A stretch of DNA of 64,000 bases from Oikopleura dioica (lineage: Eukaryota; Chordata; Appendicularia; Copelata; Oikopleuridae): contig OU015567.1 of NCBI GenBank assembly GCA_907165135.1, positions 4,593,001 through 4,657,000 on the forward strand, given 5' to 3'. The first letter of the stretch is position 1. Each line of letters begins with the position of its first letter. Under the pieces are notes generated by a model. The model was not told the origin of the DNA and searched no databases. It saw nothing but the letters and a program-made list of their open reading frames with translations. Made by a program: the position numbers and the translations under genes. Of the stretch, positions 33,074 to 44,100 are shown in pieces.

Positions 33074-34182
33074 GAAGGAAAAAAACAATGAAAAGGATAC
33101 CGCGAAGACCAAAGATTATGGCAAATTTTCGAATTGGGATTTTGAGCAAATTTTCGAGAAAACTTCTGTCTAAATCATCGGTCTTTGCGGTATCTAATTC
33201 GTGAAAAAATAAATTTTATGAAGATTTCGACAAAATCGACAAATCTTCCATTTTTTTCTGTCAATTTTAAATTCAACAATCTGACCATTTTTCTCATTCA
33301 AAAATCATCCCTTCTCGGTTGCGGGACTCTTCATTATTTTTCAGAGAACGAGTGCGCTTTATGAATTTATAATCTGCTGTTTTCGATCACAACGAATTGT
33401 GATATAGATTTTTTGTTCTGAAGAGATGACAGGAATTCTTACGCTCATTTGTTTACTCGGCCGCTCACGCTTTTGCAAAAAATAAAACAAATTCGTTCTT
33501 TGCGCTCTGATTATGACGATCTTGGTAAATTGAGTTATAAGTAGCGGCATTTTTAACTAGTCAACATGAATAGAGACAACTGCGAATACTATTCGCCGAA
33601 TAGAGAGATTCGGCGATTTTTGAAATCAAGGAAGAGATTTTTTCGAAGAATAATTTTGATATTTTGAAATTAACTGATAGTCATTACTGCTACCTTATAG
33701 TCATAAGACCTGAAGAAAGAATGGAAAATAAATTAATAAAAAGCCAATTTTAAATTCCCTTTTTTATTTTTTTTTTCGGAATTTTGGTAAAATAGCAATT
33801 TATAACGCACAAAATCTGTCTTTTCGAGAAAGATCTTGAATCTCTTTCTTTGACATTTTCCTTTATTCTTGCGGTTTCAAATTTGCATCAAAACACCGTC
33901 GACGACACGCGATACGCCCATCTTTCAATATGTCGCCATGAACTTGCATTAAAAATGCACTAAAATGAACTTCAATAATCTACCCTGTTTTCAGGTCTTT
34001 TGTCTCTTAGATGAGCTGAGCCTTCCTTTCTTCGACCTGTTTTTTCTTTGCATGTCCATTAATCTAATTACACCTGGCGCATTCTAAGGGAGAATTTTTA
34101 GACAAGAACTGATGTGATCGTATAGAGAAAATTTCCCGAAAAAGAAGAAATGAGAAAAACAAACTAGAAAATTTGAAAAATA
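33074..34182. other. Intergenic, about 1.1 kb
   Basis: AT-rich; a short inverted repeat CGCCGAATAGAGAGATTCGGCG near 33595. No gene that I can support. Confidence 0.45.
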
Positions 34183-34937
34183 ATGGAATCAACCATCAAA
34201 AATGGTAAGAAAATTTAGCTTTTCAGTAAAAGGGTGGGCAAAATCTTCAAAATCATTGGTGACAAGGGGTTATGGTCTTCTCTCAGCCAATCAAAAGCCA
34301 GTATAGTTTGTGTCAGCCAATCACAGGCGAGAAAACCCTAGCCTTGAGGCCCAAGAACTCCCTCGATCACCCAAGGTTTTGCCAACCCTAGTTATGGTAT
34401 TTTCGATTTGATCAATTTTAACGGTCTTTTTTCAGAAGAGCTACTAAATTCACAGATTTATCTGAATGCAACTGTACAAAATTACGAGCTTGCAGGTAAA
34501 TTTAAAACAATCGACCCTCTTTAACTTATTTTTAGCTTCAATTCTTCCATTCTTACTGGTGTTCGGTGGCGTAATAATTTTATTCTTAGGATTGTGCATT
34601 TACTTAACTTGCGTTTGCCCAAGGATCGTTTTTTCTCATTCGCTCAGCGCTTTGAAAAAGCGAGTTCAAGAAGCGGAATCGTTGATTTTGTTAACCCTGA
34701 CTGATCTGGGGTTGCGAAATGACTCGGAAGGAAAAACAAAGCAGCGTTTTGAGAAAAAGCACAAAAAGCTTCATTCGTGACTTGAGCCTAGAGACGAAAT
34801 CAAACGGCTCAGAGGACTCAGATGATGAGTCGGGAACAATGACGACGGACCTTAATTCTTCAGAAGCGTGTAAGTTCAATCGATTTTCTTCAAGTGACCT
34901 TTTGACGACGAATCAAACTGGAAATAGAAAATTATGA
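34183..34937 (+). CDS. Small single-pass membrane protein
   Basis: Exon 1 MESTIKN, exon 2 EELLNSQIYLNATVQNYELA, then a hydrophobic segment (ILPFLLVFGGVIILFLGLCI) and YLTCVCPRIVF, a basic helix ALKKRVQEA and a Ser/Asp/Glu-rich tail (SLETKSNGSEDSDDESGTMT) ending TNQTGNRKL. The tail frame is reached if a 58-base GA-started intron (after QEA, about 34675) is removed; without it the frame ends sooner at KKLHS. One sequon in the short N-terminal part. Probably N-out/C-in; function unknown. Confidence 0.5.
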
Positions 34938-34947
34938 TCAGTACTGA

Positions 34948-35160
34948 AAATGTCACGAATGTCACGAATGTCTAAAATGTCAGAATGTCACAAATGTCAG
35001 AATAACACAAATCTCAGAATATCACAGATGTCGCGAATGTCACAAATGTCACGAATGTCACAAATGTCACGAATGTCACAAATGTCGCGAATGTTAACGA
35101 CACAATACGAATGTTATCAAAAAGAAACATTTTCTCGTGACATTGGTGACATTTGTGACA
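34948..35160. repeat. 9-bp minisatellite (AATGTCACG)n
   Basis: About 15 units of AATGTCACG/AATGTCACA with degenerate members, then a short inverted segment TGACATTGGTGACATTTGTGAC. It follows directly after the stop at 34937. Confidence 0.85.
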
Positions 35161-35679
35161 CTTTTTTGCACTGTCAAAAATGGTTTTTTCTTCGTAAAGA
35201 TCCCTTTTTAAAATCTCTTTTTATTTTCGAGAATGATCGAGAATTTCTTCCGCCGTGTGGAATCTAAAACAAGTTGAGTGTCCACAAACGTGATTATTTT
35301 TCGCGAGTAGCTGGCTTGAAAAGAAAGCGGAATCTGATTTAGGTAGCATTAGGGTTAAAGAGCTCCGTGTTCTGCGGCGCGGCGCCAGAATCCAAGACTG
35401 AACTTTGCGGCCATGTCAAAGGCCGAATTTTTCACTTCTTCTAACGAAAAATATGCAAGTTGGGGCAAAATCTTTTTCGCTGGAAAAGGTCAAAAAATGG
35501 TCGAAAATCGTCGAAATCAGTGTAATTTCTTCTTTTTAGATGTTCAAGGAACAGAGATGAAATTCCTCGCCTAGACGATTCAATCTGCTTCTTCAATTTA
35601 TGAAGCTTCTTCAATCATCAAATTTCTGTCTAAAAAACGAAAAATATACGTCTAGGTCGTAAAATAGAGCTTGTCGATG

Positions 35680-35816
35680 AGGAAGCGTCAGAAACCGACT
35701 AAAAATTTCGACAAATTTTTCGTGGGCGGCTACTCCGCTGCCGAATCAAAGCTTTTGATTGGTTGAAAATTTCCACGCAAAATTTGTCGAAATATTCTGC
35801 TCCTGACACCTCCCCT
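35680..35816. mobile_element. MITE, GTGTCTGGAACCGAC family, copy 2
   Basis: Diverged termini (GTCAGAAACCGACTAAAAAT, TTTGTCGAAATATT..CCTGACACC) and the shared GTGGGCGGCTACTC interior. About 137 bp. Confidence 0.7.
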
Positions 35817-35817
35817 T

Positions 35818-35935
35818 GTCAACCTGTATAGAAAACCTGAGTCAGGGTCAAAAAAGCCGCGACGTTTTTATTCAAGCTCTCGTTAGACCCTGACTCAGGT
35901 TTTCTTCACAGGCTGTTGCGCCCAGCCGGATTCTT
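35818..35935. repeat. Stem-loop, CCTGAGTCAGG family, copy 6
   Basis: GAAAACCTGAGTCAGGGTC ... GACCCTGACTCAGGTTTTC with outer CAACCTGT / ACAGGCTGTTG arms. Directly abuts the MITE. Confidence 0.75.
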
Positions 35936-36018
35936 CTTATGAAATTTTTTTAACATAAAAAAAGAACAAGAAATTAATCGACCGTGGAATTTATTTTCTC
36001 AATTTCGCGGTAAAATTA

Positions 36019-36228
36019 TCAATGAAAATTATCTTCCGATAAGAAATGAATGTTCCAGAAATAGGATATTTGATGTAATAAGATGTTCACAAGGTTTTTT
36101 TCTGTCGAAATTTTGACTTTTCCGACTCGGGGAAGATTATGGTCTTCCAACGCGTCCCAAATCCAACCACTGTTGTCTTGCACTTCCGCTTTTCTCGCGG
36201 TGAGACACGTAGTGGCATGAATTTTCAT
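36019..36228 (-). CDS. Possible small protein
   Basis: Single exon from MKIHATTCLTARKAEVQDNS to a stop at 36019, about 69 residues with balanced composition (WIWDALEDHNLPRVGKVKIS). An AATAAA lies about 25 bases after the stop on the minus strand. No signal peptide or family. Confidence 0.35.
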   Translation of the reverse strand: MKIHATTCLTARKAEVQDNSGWIWDALEDHNLPRVGKVKISTEKNLVNILLHQISYFWNIHFLSEDNFH

Positions 36229-36414
36229 ACCGAATCGCAATAAATAGACCGAACGCTAACCGAGTTGTTAGCGTGTTTGATTACTTGTTGCGTTTTTGTT
36301 TGTTGACTTTGGAACAAGTCGACTTTTGAACATTTAGAAACATTAACAAAAACTTTCTTGTCCGCTTATTTAGATCACAAGAAATTAAACTTGCCTCTAA
36401 TTCAATAATTTTCA

Positions 36415-36825
36415 AGGACCTCTCCCTAAAGTCAAGTAGTATTTTTTCGAACAGTGATTTCGGAGTGTTCCCGTTAAGATTTTGAAAATTTTATTTGTCT
36501 ATGTTTTAGTCCGATCATTGGTTGAGGGCAACTGAAATAAAATCACCCGCGTCCACTTCTTAAGGGTGTCAGTACAATAAATGAAAGTGACTAACATCGA
36601 TTTCCGCTTACGATCACGAAATATTTTACTGACCACTTTATTCAAAAATCCTTAAGGATCCACCCCTCAATTCGGCATTTTTTTCAAACAGCAATTTCGG
36701 AGTGATCCCCTTAAGATTTTCAAATTTTTTTAACCGTTATTCCAGCCCGATAGTCGCTTTAGGGCAAGCGAAGAAAAAACACTCTCGTCTACTTCTTAAG
36801 GGTGTCACTACAATAAGTTAAACTT
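36415..36825. repeat. Tandem direct duplication, two ~170-bp units
   Basis: Units at about 36415-36590 and 36652-36825 share AATTTCGGAGTG, CCGTTAAGATTTT/CCCTTAAGATTTT, a GCCCGAT/GTCCGAT block and ACTTCTTAAGGGTGTCA with AGTACAATAA/CACTACAATAAG. Roughly 70-75 per cent alike by eye. Confidence 0.7.
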
Positions 36826-37691
36826 TCAAAGATCGTGTTTTTCCCTAAAGCACCGTAAAATGTCAGTACGTAAGAGCTTCGCGCTTTGGAGCCTCCGTTG
36901 CGTCTGAGAACAAAAAGCTCTGTTATTGGCATTTGCCGCTTGTCTGTAAGAGTTACAGGAGCAAGGAGGAGATTAACAACGTGCCGACCACAATCTAGGC
37001 TGGCGATCAAACGTGCCGAACGCGGGGATAAAGGTGACCAAATTTGGTCGACGGAAAGACCGAAAGTCTATTAAACATTTTAGATGGCAAATTCCTGCCC
37101 TTACTAATACAATAGTCTTAGGCTTCAATTTTTGAAATAATTTGTCCTTTGATTTTTAAAAACTACATCAGGTTGTTTTTTCTCTTAAAATTTAGATTTT
37201 TTATGATTCCAAGAAAATAAAATCACGATAACTTTGGTACATAAGCCTTCCATTTTAATTTTATATATAAAATCGCAAAGTAAATTAGTTAAAAAGATGA
37301 TATTTATTGAAAAAATAAAGATTTTATGGTTTTTATCCTGAAGTTTTTAATCTTTGAAATTGACTTGATTTTTTGATAATATGAAAAGCCCTAAAATTTT
37401 TTCCGAAAACTTATTTCCGAGCCCTCGAACCCCATAAGAAACCAGATATCGGCCCCCGCGCAAGCAAAGAAAAAAATGCTCCTGGATGGCGCTCGCGCGC
37501 GAATCGCGCGTTCTCATGATTTTCACCGCTCGTTTTGTTTCACCAAAGACTTTCCATCTGTTCACCCCTTTTTCTGACCTGAGATATTTTGGGAAGACGC
37601 TTTTTTTTATTTTTCTAGAAGAGAACTTTGAAACATCTGATACAGAAAGAATCAAAGAAATTTTGTGATAAGAAGAAGAAGAAGAAGGAGA

Positions 37692-38148
37692 ATGATAAGA
37701 ATACTTCCCCTACTGGGGTTTTTGCACATATCACATGTAAGTTACGAAAAGATATAACATAAAAAATATTTCAGATTGATGGGTAGAAATTTTTGTTGAA
37801 TTTTGATAATAAGAATTTAACTTGGTGCGTCAAAAATTTCTCAAAATTTTGAAGATTTTTTTCGATCTTCTTAAGCTCAAAAATTATAATTCAAAATATA
37901 ATAAATTAATTAGAAAAATAAATATTATTAAAATAATTTATTTAATAAATAAATAATTCTAGTAATAAAAAATTATAATTATAAAAATAATTATTAAATA
38001 ATAATATATTATTAATTATTTAATTTTATTTAATTATTTTTCAAATTATTATTAAATAATTTTTTTCAAGGACCAAGAAGTTTCTGTTTTTGACCAAAAT
38101 TTTTGGCAGCTCCCTTTTATATCCAACCCTATTAAAAATCATGAGTAA
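37692..38148 (+). CDS. Tiny secreted peptide precursor
   Basis: Exon 1 MIRILPLLGFLHISH ends at a strong GTAAGT donor. After a long AT-rich intron and the acceptor TTTTTTTCAAG, exon 2 reads DQEVSVFDQNFWQLPFISNP then IKNHE and stop. If the GTAAGT overlapping that stop is a donor, more exons follow. About 40 residues: a leader plus a short acidic/aromatic peptide. Weak but both splice sites are good. Confidence 0.4.
37890..38062. repeat. AT-rich low-complexity block (intronic)
   Basis: Nearly pure A/T words (AAATAATTATTAAATAATAAT type) within the intron of the 37692 peptide gene. Confidence 0.7.
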
Positions 38149-39040
38149 GTCCTCTCATTTCGTATTTGTATGAAAATAAAATTCCATATCATTCTTTTTT
38201 GCTTTCTAGTTTTAGTTTTGATTTGATTAGTTACCCTACGTAGTTACCAAAACAGGAAGTAATATATATACACCGCCAAATCATTTTTCTGTTGTCAAAA
38301 ATAATCGGAAACTGGAGTCTTGTCATTTGAATCGCGGCGAGTGTTAACTCATTGTTGTAAAGCGCGTCTTAGTGAGCCGCTTTGAGCGATTTATAACGAC
38401 ATTAGAAGACTCATCGACTCAGGCCAAATCTCGGACTCTCTTTTAAACAAACTCAACTTCGCTTCAACTGATAAGGCGACACCTAACAGCTTACTACTTG
38501 TATTATCGAGCAGGAGTAAATATTCTTAACCCCCTGACGATTTGAGGTATCTCAATTCTACTGTGAACTTTTTTGGCTTTTTTCCGATTGATTTTTTGAA
38601 AAAAAATAAAAACCATAAGTAGGCATTTCGATTTAAGAAACAATAATTTTTTAAACTTATTTCTAGTCGACGATGACTGCTTTCACTTGATATCCTATTT
38701 ATTGATCAGAATCATATTTACTTGAATTAACCTGAATCCATTATTACATATCAAACTGGGTCATCGGCAATGACTCATTGCTATATTTTACAGGAAGACG
38801 GAGAAACCCAACCGGGAGTTCGAAAAAACTCGTTGCGCTGGATAATGTCTAGTTTTCTAGCGCGCACGAGCGATATTTTTATAGATGTTTTGCTGGGCAT
38901 TGATAACGTTCACCACCGGATTCAGACACTTTCCGACTTATAATTTTTATTTTCATCTTTTTCTCTCTTTCAATTTTTTCTTATTTTTTGATCGAGAATC
39001 AAGTTCAATTTCAGTTTTTATAACGTGAAAGAGCTCGTTT
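38149..39040. other. Intergenic
   Basis: No supported gene. A TATA-like TATATATACACC occurs near 38262. Confidence 0.4.
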
Positions 39041-39627
39041 TTGTCATTGAATAAAATTTCTGTAGAAGCAAAAACACAAGTAGAAAGGGGGTTGAACAAG
39101 GCTGGGAAGTGCGTGAGAGATTCAATTAGGCGACAAGCTGCCCAACGTGAATACTGCTCGGCCGCAGGAACACGCTCAAATCTCCAAAAGCGGAAAAAAT
39201 CCAGTTTAGATTTTTTGAAAATCAATGTTGGGCCTTTTCCCCAAGATCGACATTTAAGATTCTTTACCGGAAAATTTTCCTCTTTTTCGATAAAAATAGG
39301 AGAAATAAGCCTAAATCTGTCAACACAACATTTTTCCCAGGGTACGTCCTTACTTATGGGCGTAAGTGGGTTAGGATCTTGACCGATTGATTGCGAGATC
39401 AGAAGCTAAAAACATTTCTCAAACGCAAGGTTGACAAGATTTTTAAATTTCCAAACTCAATTTCGACTCTTGATGTGTCTCAAAACAACGAATTTGCTTG
39501 CCTGATTTTTGATGAATTTTGTAAAAAAGGGCGGAAAATTGAACGTGACTTTTATGTGTATGAGCTCTTGAAAGCGCAAAGTAAGGACAATAATTACTCG
39601 CCAATTAGAAGCTCAATATGCAAATAG
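39041..39627 (+). CDS. Uncertain coding region, basic protein
   Basis: A plus-strand frame from 39041 (KISVEAKTQVERGLNKAGKC...) runs past a GTACGT donor near 39341. A second frame (KLKTFLKRKVDKIFKFPNSI, LDVSQNNEFACLIFDEF, KKGRKIERDFYVYELLKAQS) ends at 39627. The 3' part looks genuinely coding. The 5' part is also open on the minus strand (38953-39225, FERVPAAEQYSRWAACRLIE), so strand is unresolved there. Confidence 0.35.
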
Positions 39628-39997
39628 AGCTAGGACCGCAAATCTGTCACTGACCGAGCAGACGGATTCCGAATTTCAAGGACTGGGAATAATTCTTCAT
39701 GCTTTTTCTTTTCAACTTGACTTTTGAAAGTCGAAGTTTCCAGATCATTCTTCTTCGTTGGATAAGAGCTATGAATGGATGAAAGTTCTAAGGGGGATAT
39801 CTCGCTTTCGATTGGCTGATTGAAAGAAAACTCGACTCTGATTGGCTGATAAGGCCCCAACTATCAGGATTTCACCAACTCTAGAAGCATGTACCTCTTT
39901 TCTTATAACCACAAAAGACCTTGTTGTTTACCGACTTAAGATCAAATATTTTCCTTTTTCTACGAAATGATAGTTATAAAGATTAAATATTTCAAAA

Positions 39998-40129
39998 GAC
40001 GATTATCAAATTGGCAATGCTAAAATTGAGAGCCGATTTTTTCTGCTGAAAATTATAAAACAAACCCATGAATTTGAAAACGCCTGCAAATTCGCTCACG
40101 AACAAGCCACCATGGAAGGCCTCGTTTAA
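39998..40129 (+). CDS. Possible terminal exon of an unknown gene
   Basis: Follows TTTCAAAAG and reads DDYQIGNAKIESRFFLLKII then KQTHEFENACKFAHEQATME, GLV and stop. Composition is protein-like; no upstream exon located. Confidence 0.3.
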   Translation, partial: DDYQIGNAKIESRFFLLKIIKQTHEFENACKFAHEQATMEGLV

Positions 40130-40317
40130 TTGGAAACACATGTCGAGTGGTTCTGCTCAGTGAATCTGCTTTATAGGATTAGTTTTCTAAGGATCTCGAT
40201 ATCCGTGAAATGAGCGCATTTATTGATTCGATAAGACATTGCCTGATTTTCTCGATAAACCTGTTCTTTCTCGAATAAATACGGAAGTTAAATGTGATAA
40301 AATTTAATTTTTACCGA

Positions 40318-40660
40318 TTTAAGGACCCCCTTAGGTTTTTCCTTTTAAAATGAAAATTTAAAAACAACATATTTTTGGTCCTCAGGTTAAATTTGCTTCA
40401 AAACTTGAAAAGAGAAATGTTTGACCAAGATTCTTGGTCCAAAAATCAATACTTTTTCCAAAATTTGGGTGAATTCGTCAATTTTCGGCGAAAAGTCCAA
40501 TTTTCAAACGCGATTTTAAGGGTGTTAGAGTCGAGATATACTCCCAAAAAATAGAGCCTTAAAATCGTTTTTTTGACCCGAAAAACCATTTCCGGGGTCA
40601 AAATTTTAAAATTCCGAAATTTGATTTTTTGAAAAAAGCTGACGAGGGGGGTCCTTAAAT
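40318..40660. mobile_element. MITE, TTTAAGGACC family, copy B
   Basis: About 343 bp with termini TTTAAGGACCCCC / GGGGGGTCCTTAAAT. The interior is the reverse complement of copy A (GGGTGTTAGAGTCGAGATAT; CCATTTCCGGGGTCAAAATT). Confidence 0.8.
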
Positions 40661-40799
40661 TTTCCCGTGTTTAGTTCATTCCCAAAGATCTTGAGTTTGA
40701 TACAGCATTATGCTAGCAAAAATTAGTGTTCACGGTTTGGATTTTCCGTTTGTTAAATCCATCCTGCTCTCAAGTAACTAATTTCGCCTAATCTTTTAG

Positions 40800-40946
40800 G
40801 CAGTGTTACAATGCAGTAAATCAGCGACAAACGCGACGGAGGCGATTCAACAGCGCATCGCAGCGGAGAGAGAGGATATTCATGTGTTCATTGGTGGTGT
40901 CAATGTCGATGGCGAGTTTGACAAAAATGAAAGAGAAGTTCAATAA
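40800..40946 (+). pseudogene. Trypsin-domain fragment
   Basis: After the acceptor ATCTTTTAG the frame reads LQCSKSATNATEAIQQRIAA then EREDIHVFIGGVNVDGEFDK NEREVQ and stop. This resembles the stretch that follows the active-site His block of trypsin-like domains. No His block or serine exon was found with it, so it may be an orphan exon of the neighbouring polyserase gene. Confidence 0.4.
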
Positions 40947-41144
40947 TGACGATTCGGATAATCATTGTTTTTGAAAGAACTGTAATTCAAAAGTGGGTTC
41001 TTCTGAGGGATAAAGATCCAAATTAGCATAAAATGACAAGGTTTTTGACGCATTTTCGCCTTCAAAAATGCATAATCAATTCATTTTCGTCTCAAAAATT
41101 GCCAACAAAAAGTATTATCGAACTCGATCTGAATAGAGCCCAGC

Positions 41145-44100
41145 ATTTACGACGGCCAAAAAGTCAAATGTGGGCAGTTTTCCTTACAGTGTCCAAATTA
41201 ACTCTTGTGTCGGAGACGATTGTAAACAATGCGGAGGTGCAATTCTTCACGGCGGAGAGTTTGTTCTGACCTCTAAAAACTGTTTGAGGAGGGATTCTGG
41301 AGCAACGATAAGGAAAATGGAAAGACATCATGTCGTTATGACATTTGAAACTTGACATTTGACATTTGACATTGACATTTGACATTGAAATTTGACGTTT
41401 TACATTTGACATTTGTCATTTGTAATTTGACATTTGCCATTTGACAATTGACATTTGACATTTGACAATTGACAATTGACATTTGACATTGACATTTGAC
41501 ATTTGACATTGACATGACATTTGACAATGACATTTGACATTTGAGTTCATAAGTTCATCCAGAAGAAATTCTATTTGATCAGTCTCTTAATTTAATCTTT
41601 TTCCCGTTGTCTTTCCTCAATTAGCGTCATCATTAATGGTTCCCCTGCCCGAGTTCGTCGGGTAATCGACCATCCTGATAGCGTGGACGTGTCTATGATT
41701 AAACTTGCCCGCGAGTCGTCAACATCCATCTGCTTGCCTCCTCCATCATTCTGTCTGGACGGGAAGCCATCCACATGCGTCGTTGTCAGCCCCGACGGAC
41801 AGACGGAAACGCAAATCGAGCCGATGGAAGAAGAAAGATGCAATGTTCGCCACGGCTACAACGTCAACATAAACGGCCTCTACGAAAACTGCGCTCGATC
41901 TGGCTCATTTTCCCAGAAACAAGGGTGTTCTTTGCTCCTGGAAGCCCAATCATGTGCCGATTTCCTCAAGACAACACCTGGGTCCTGTATGGAATCGTCA
42001 ATACTGTCAAAGAATGTGGCGTCGAATCGGCCTCCGTTTACACCAAATTCAAGACCGTGAGCAGCTGGGTGAACCAATACCAATCCATTGATTCTGGCCT
42101 ATCCGAGCCGAACGAAGATGAAATATGCGACTATAACCAGCAGGAGTAGTGCGGGCCTCAAGTTGCCGGACAATGAAGACGCAAAAGGCTGGCAAAAAGA
42201 GGGAATTTGCGGTGTTCCAGATGTTCAGGAAACGGTCACGTGACCTACTTTTTGACCCAGAGGAAAACTTTATTTTCTTTCTAAAAGAAGAGAAATGTGT
42301 AGTTATAGTAACATTTTCTCCTGGAGAAAAAATTGCGGAACATGGGTGGAGCATTATGTCAAAACTCGTTCGTGATATGCGCTAAATTTCACGTAACCGT
42401 TCGAAAGCCAAAAGCACCCCAGTGGAATTCTCCGGGCGAATTATCGGCGGAGAGCACGCTGTTAAAAATTCTTGGCCTTGGCAAACCTACATCGTCTCTT
42501 GCCAACAGGATGGCTGCATGACTTGCGGAGGGACACTGATTTCGCCGTACTGGGTTCTGACTGCTGGCCATTGTGTTCCGACTGGATATGGGGCGCAAGG
42601 ATATGCTCTTTTTGGCGCGCATAAGATTTCGGAGAAGAAAGAGCATATTGACTCGATTGATATTCGGGAGTTCGTGATTCATCCATCTTACGAGAGGTAA
42701 ACAAGAGACCATAACTGACGTGTTATTTTCATCTTTATAAATTTTTCAATACTTTAATTACTGACTTTTCTATTCAAAAGTATATACAGAGTTTCTTCAT
42801 TACAGTTCTTCTTAAGACGAATCCTAAAACACGATATCGCTCTTGCCCGTCTTGTCAAGCCAGCACCAATGGGAGATCTTTCCGAAGTTCGACCAATCTG
42901 TCTACCAGACAGCTCAATTTGCCTACCGGAAGCGCAGGAAAGTATTGAATATTTCATGACTCTAGAATGGAAAGACCGAATTTGGGTTTCTCAAAAACCT
43001 CAAAATAAATGACAAGGAAGGGTCAATTTTAGAAAAACAGAAACAGAGGATGAAAGGGATAAATCGCAGCAGCGGAAGCTTAAGGTTCCCTATTGTGGTC
43101 CCTTTGAAATAAAAGAGAATCAGGGCGTTCTGCGCGGCACGTTATGTGGCGCGGCAGCCACGTTTTTGGGTTCTTCTAAGCTGGATTGTGGCGGGGGATT
43201 TTGGGGGCCGAGTGGCGTGACTTTTGCTCGGAGCCGTAATTGGGAAAAACGTAAACCTGTAGCGGGGAGAAGGGATTTTCGTGCAGCAGGGGAGACGAAG
43301 TGGCTATTAAGTTAGTTGAACTCGAATCGATTTTATAACTCGATTTTCACGGCTCTAGAATGACTTCTTTTATTATAAAAACTTGGAGATTGGACCCTCT
43401 TTTCAAGTAAAAGAACCTTTTTATGCTACGTTATTTGTGTGCAAAATAAACTTCACCTCCCTAACTCCGTCTTTACAAGCCTTTAGCTGGACCCTTTTCG
43501 ACTCAAAAAGTGGGGAAAATCTGCTGGTGACGTAGACGACACGTTTGTGGTCTCTTGAACAAGTCGAGTTTATTTTCAAAACCACTTTTGATCTCGCTGT
43601 CCATTCTCTCTATCCTAGGCCACTGCTAAGATTCAATCACAACAGGTCTGACAGCGGCAATTCAAACTCATTTTCTGACCTCCAAATTTGATTCCAAAAA
43701 AGGGATGACATCATATCCCTTCCCGGCATTTTTCAATACGGAAAAAGAAATGCGTCGCAGTTGGCTGGGGCGTCACGTCAGAAAACTCGGATCAATCGTC
43801 GGACATTTTGATGCAGGTGTCGGTGCCGCTCATCCCTCGATCCAAGTGCGTCAAACTGCCGAAGCCCTACAATCTCGTCTCTCCATATGCAATCTGCGCT
43901 GGGTAAGACTCCAACTGTTTTTGGACAAGTTTTTTATCGCTTGTTGAATTGAAACATTGATAACATGTACTTTTTATCACGAAAATTCAGATTCGATGAG
44001 GGCGGACAAGATGCTTGCACTGGCGACTCAGGTGGACCCCTTCTCTGTCAAACTGGCGAAGAATCGCCCTGGATTGTTTATGGCGTCACCTCCTGGGGAT

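Larger units (their letters stand above)
34938..37691. other. Mostly non-coding, repeat-rich (2.7 kb)
   Basis: Holds the 9-bp minisatellite, a MITE, a stem-loop, one possible small minus-strand gene (36019-36228) and a direct duplication (36415-36825), listed separately. The remaining stretch 36830-37690 has GC-richer segments without a convincing gene. Confidence 0.5.

Noticed and set aside
33567-33668. Plus-strand ORF starting MNRDNCEYYSPNREIRRF
   Set aside because: Only 33 codons, spans an inverted repeat, no splice or family support.
34948-35160. CRISPR-like regular repeat
   Set aside because: Units are 9 bp with no spacers, in a eukaryotic genome: a minisatellite.
36789-37074. Overlapping ORFs on both strands near 36.9 kb
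   Set aside because: Neither strand shows splice sites, a start context or a domain.
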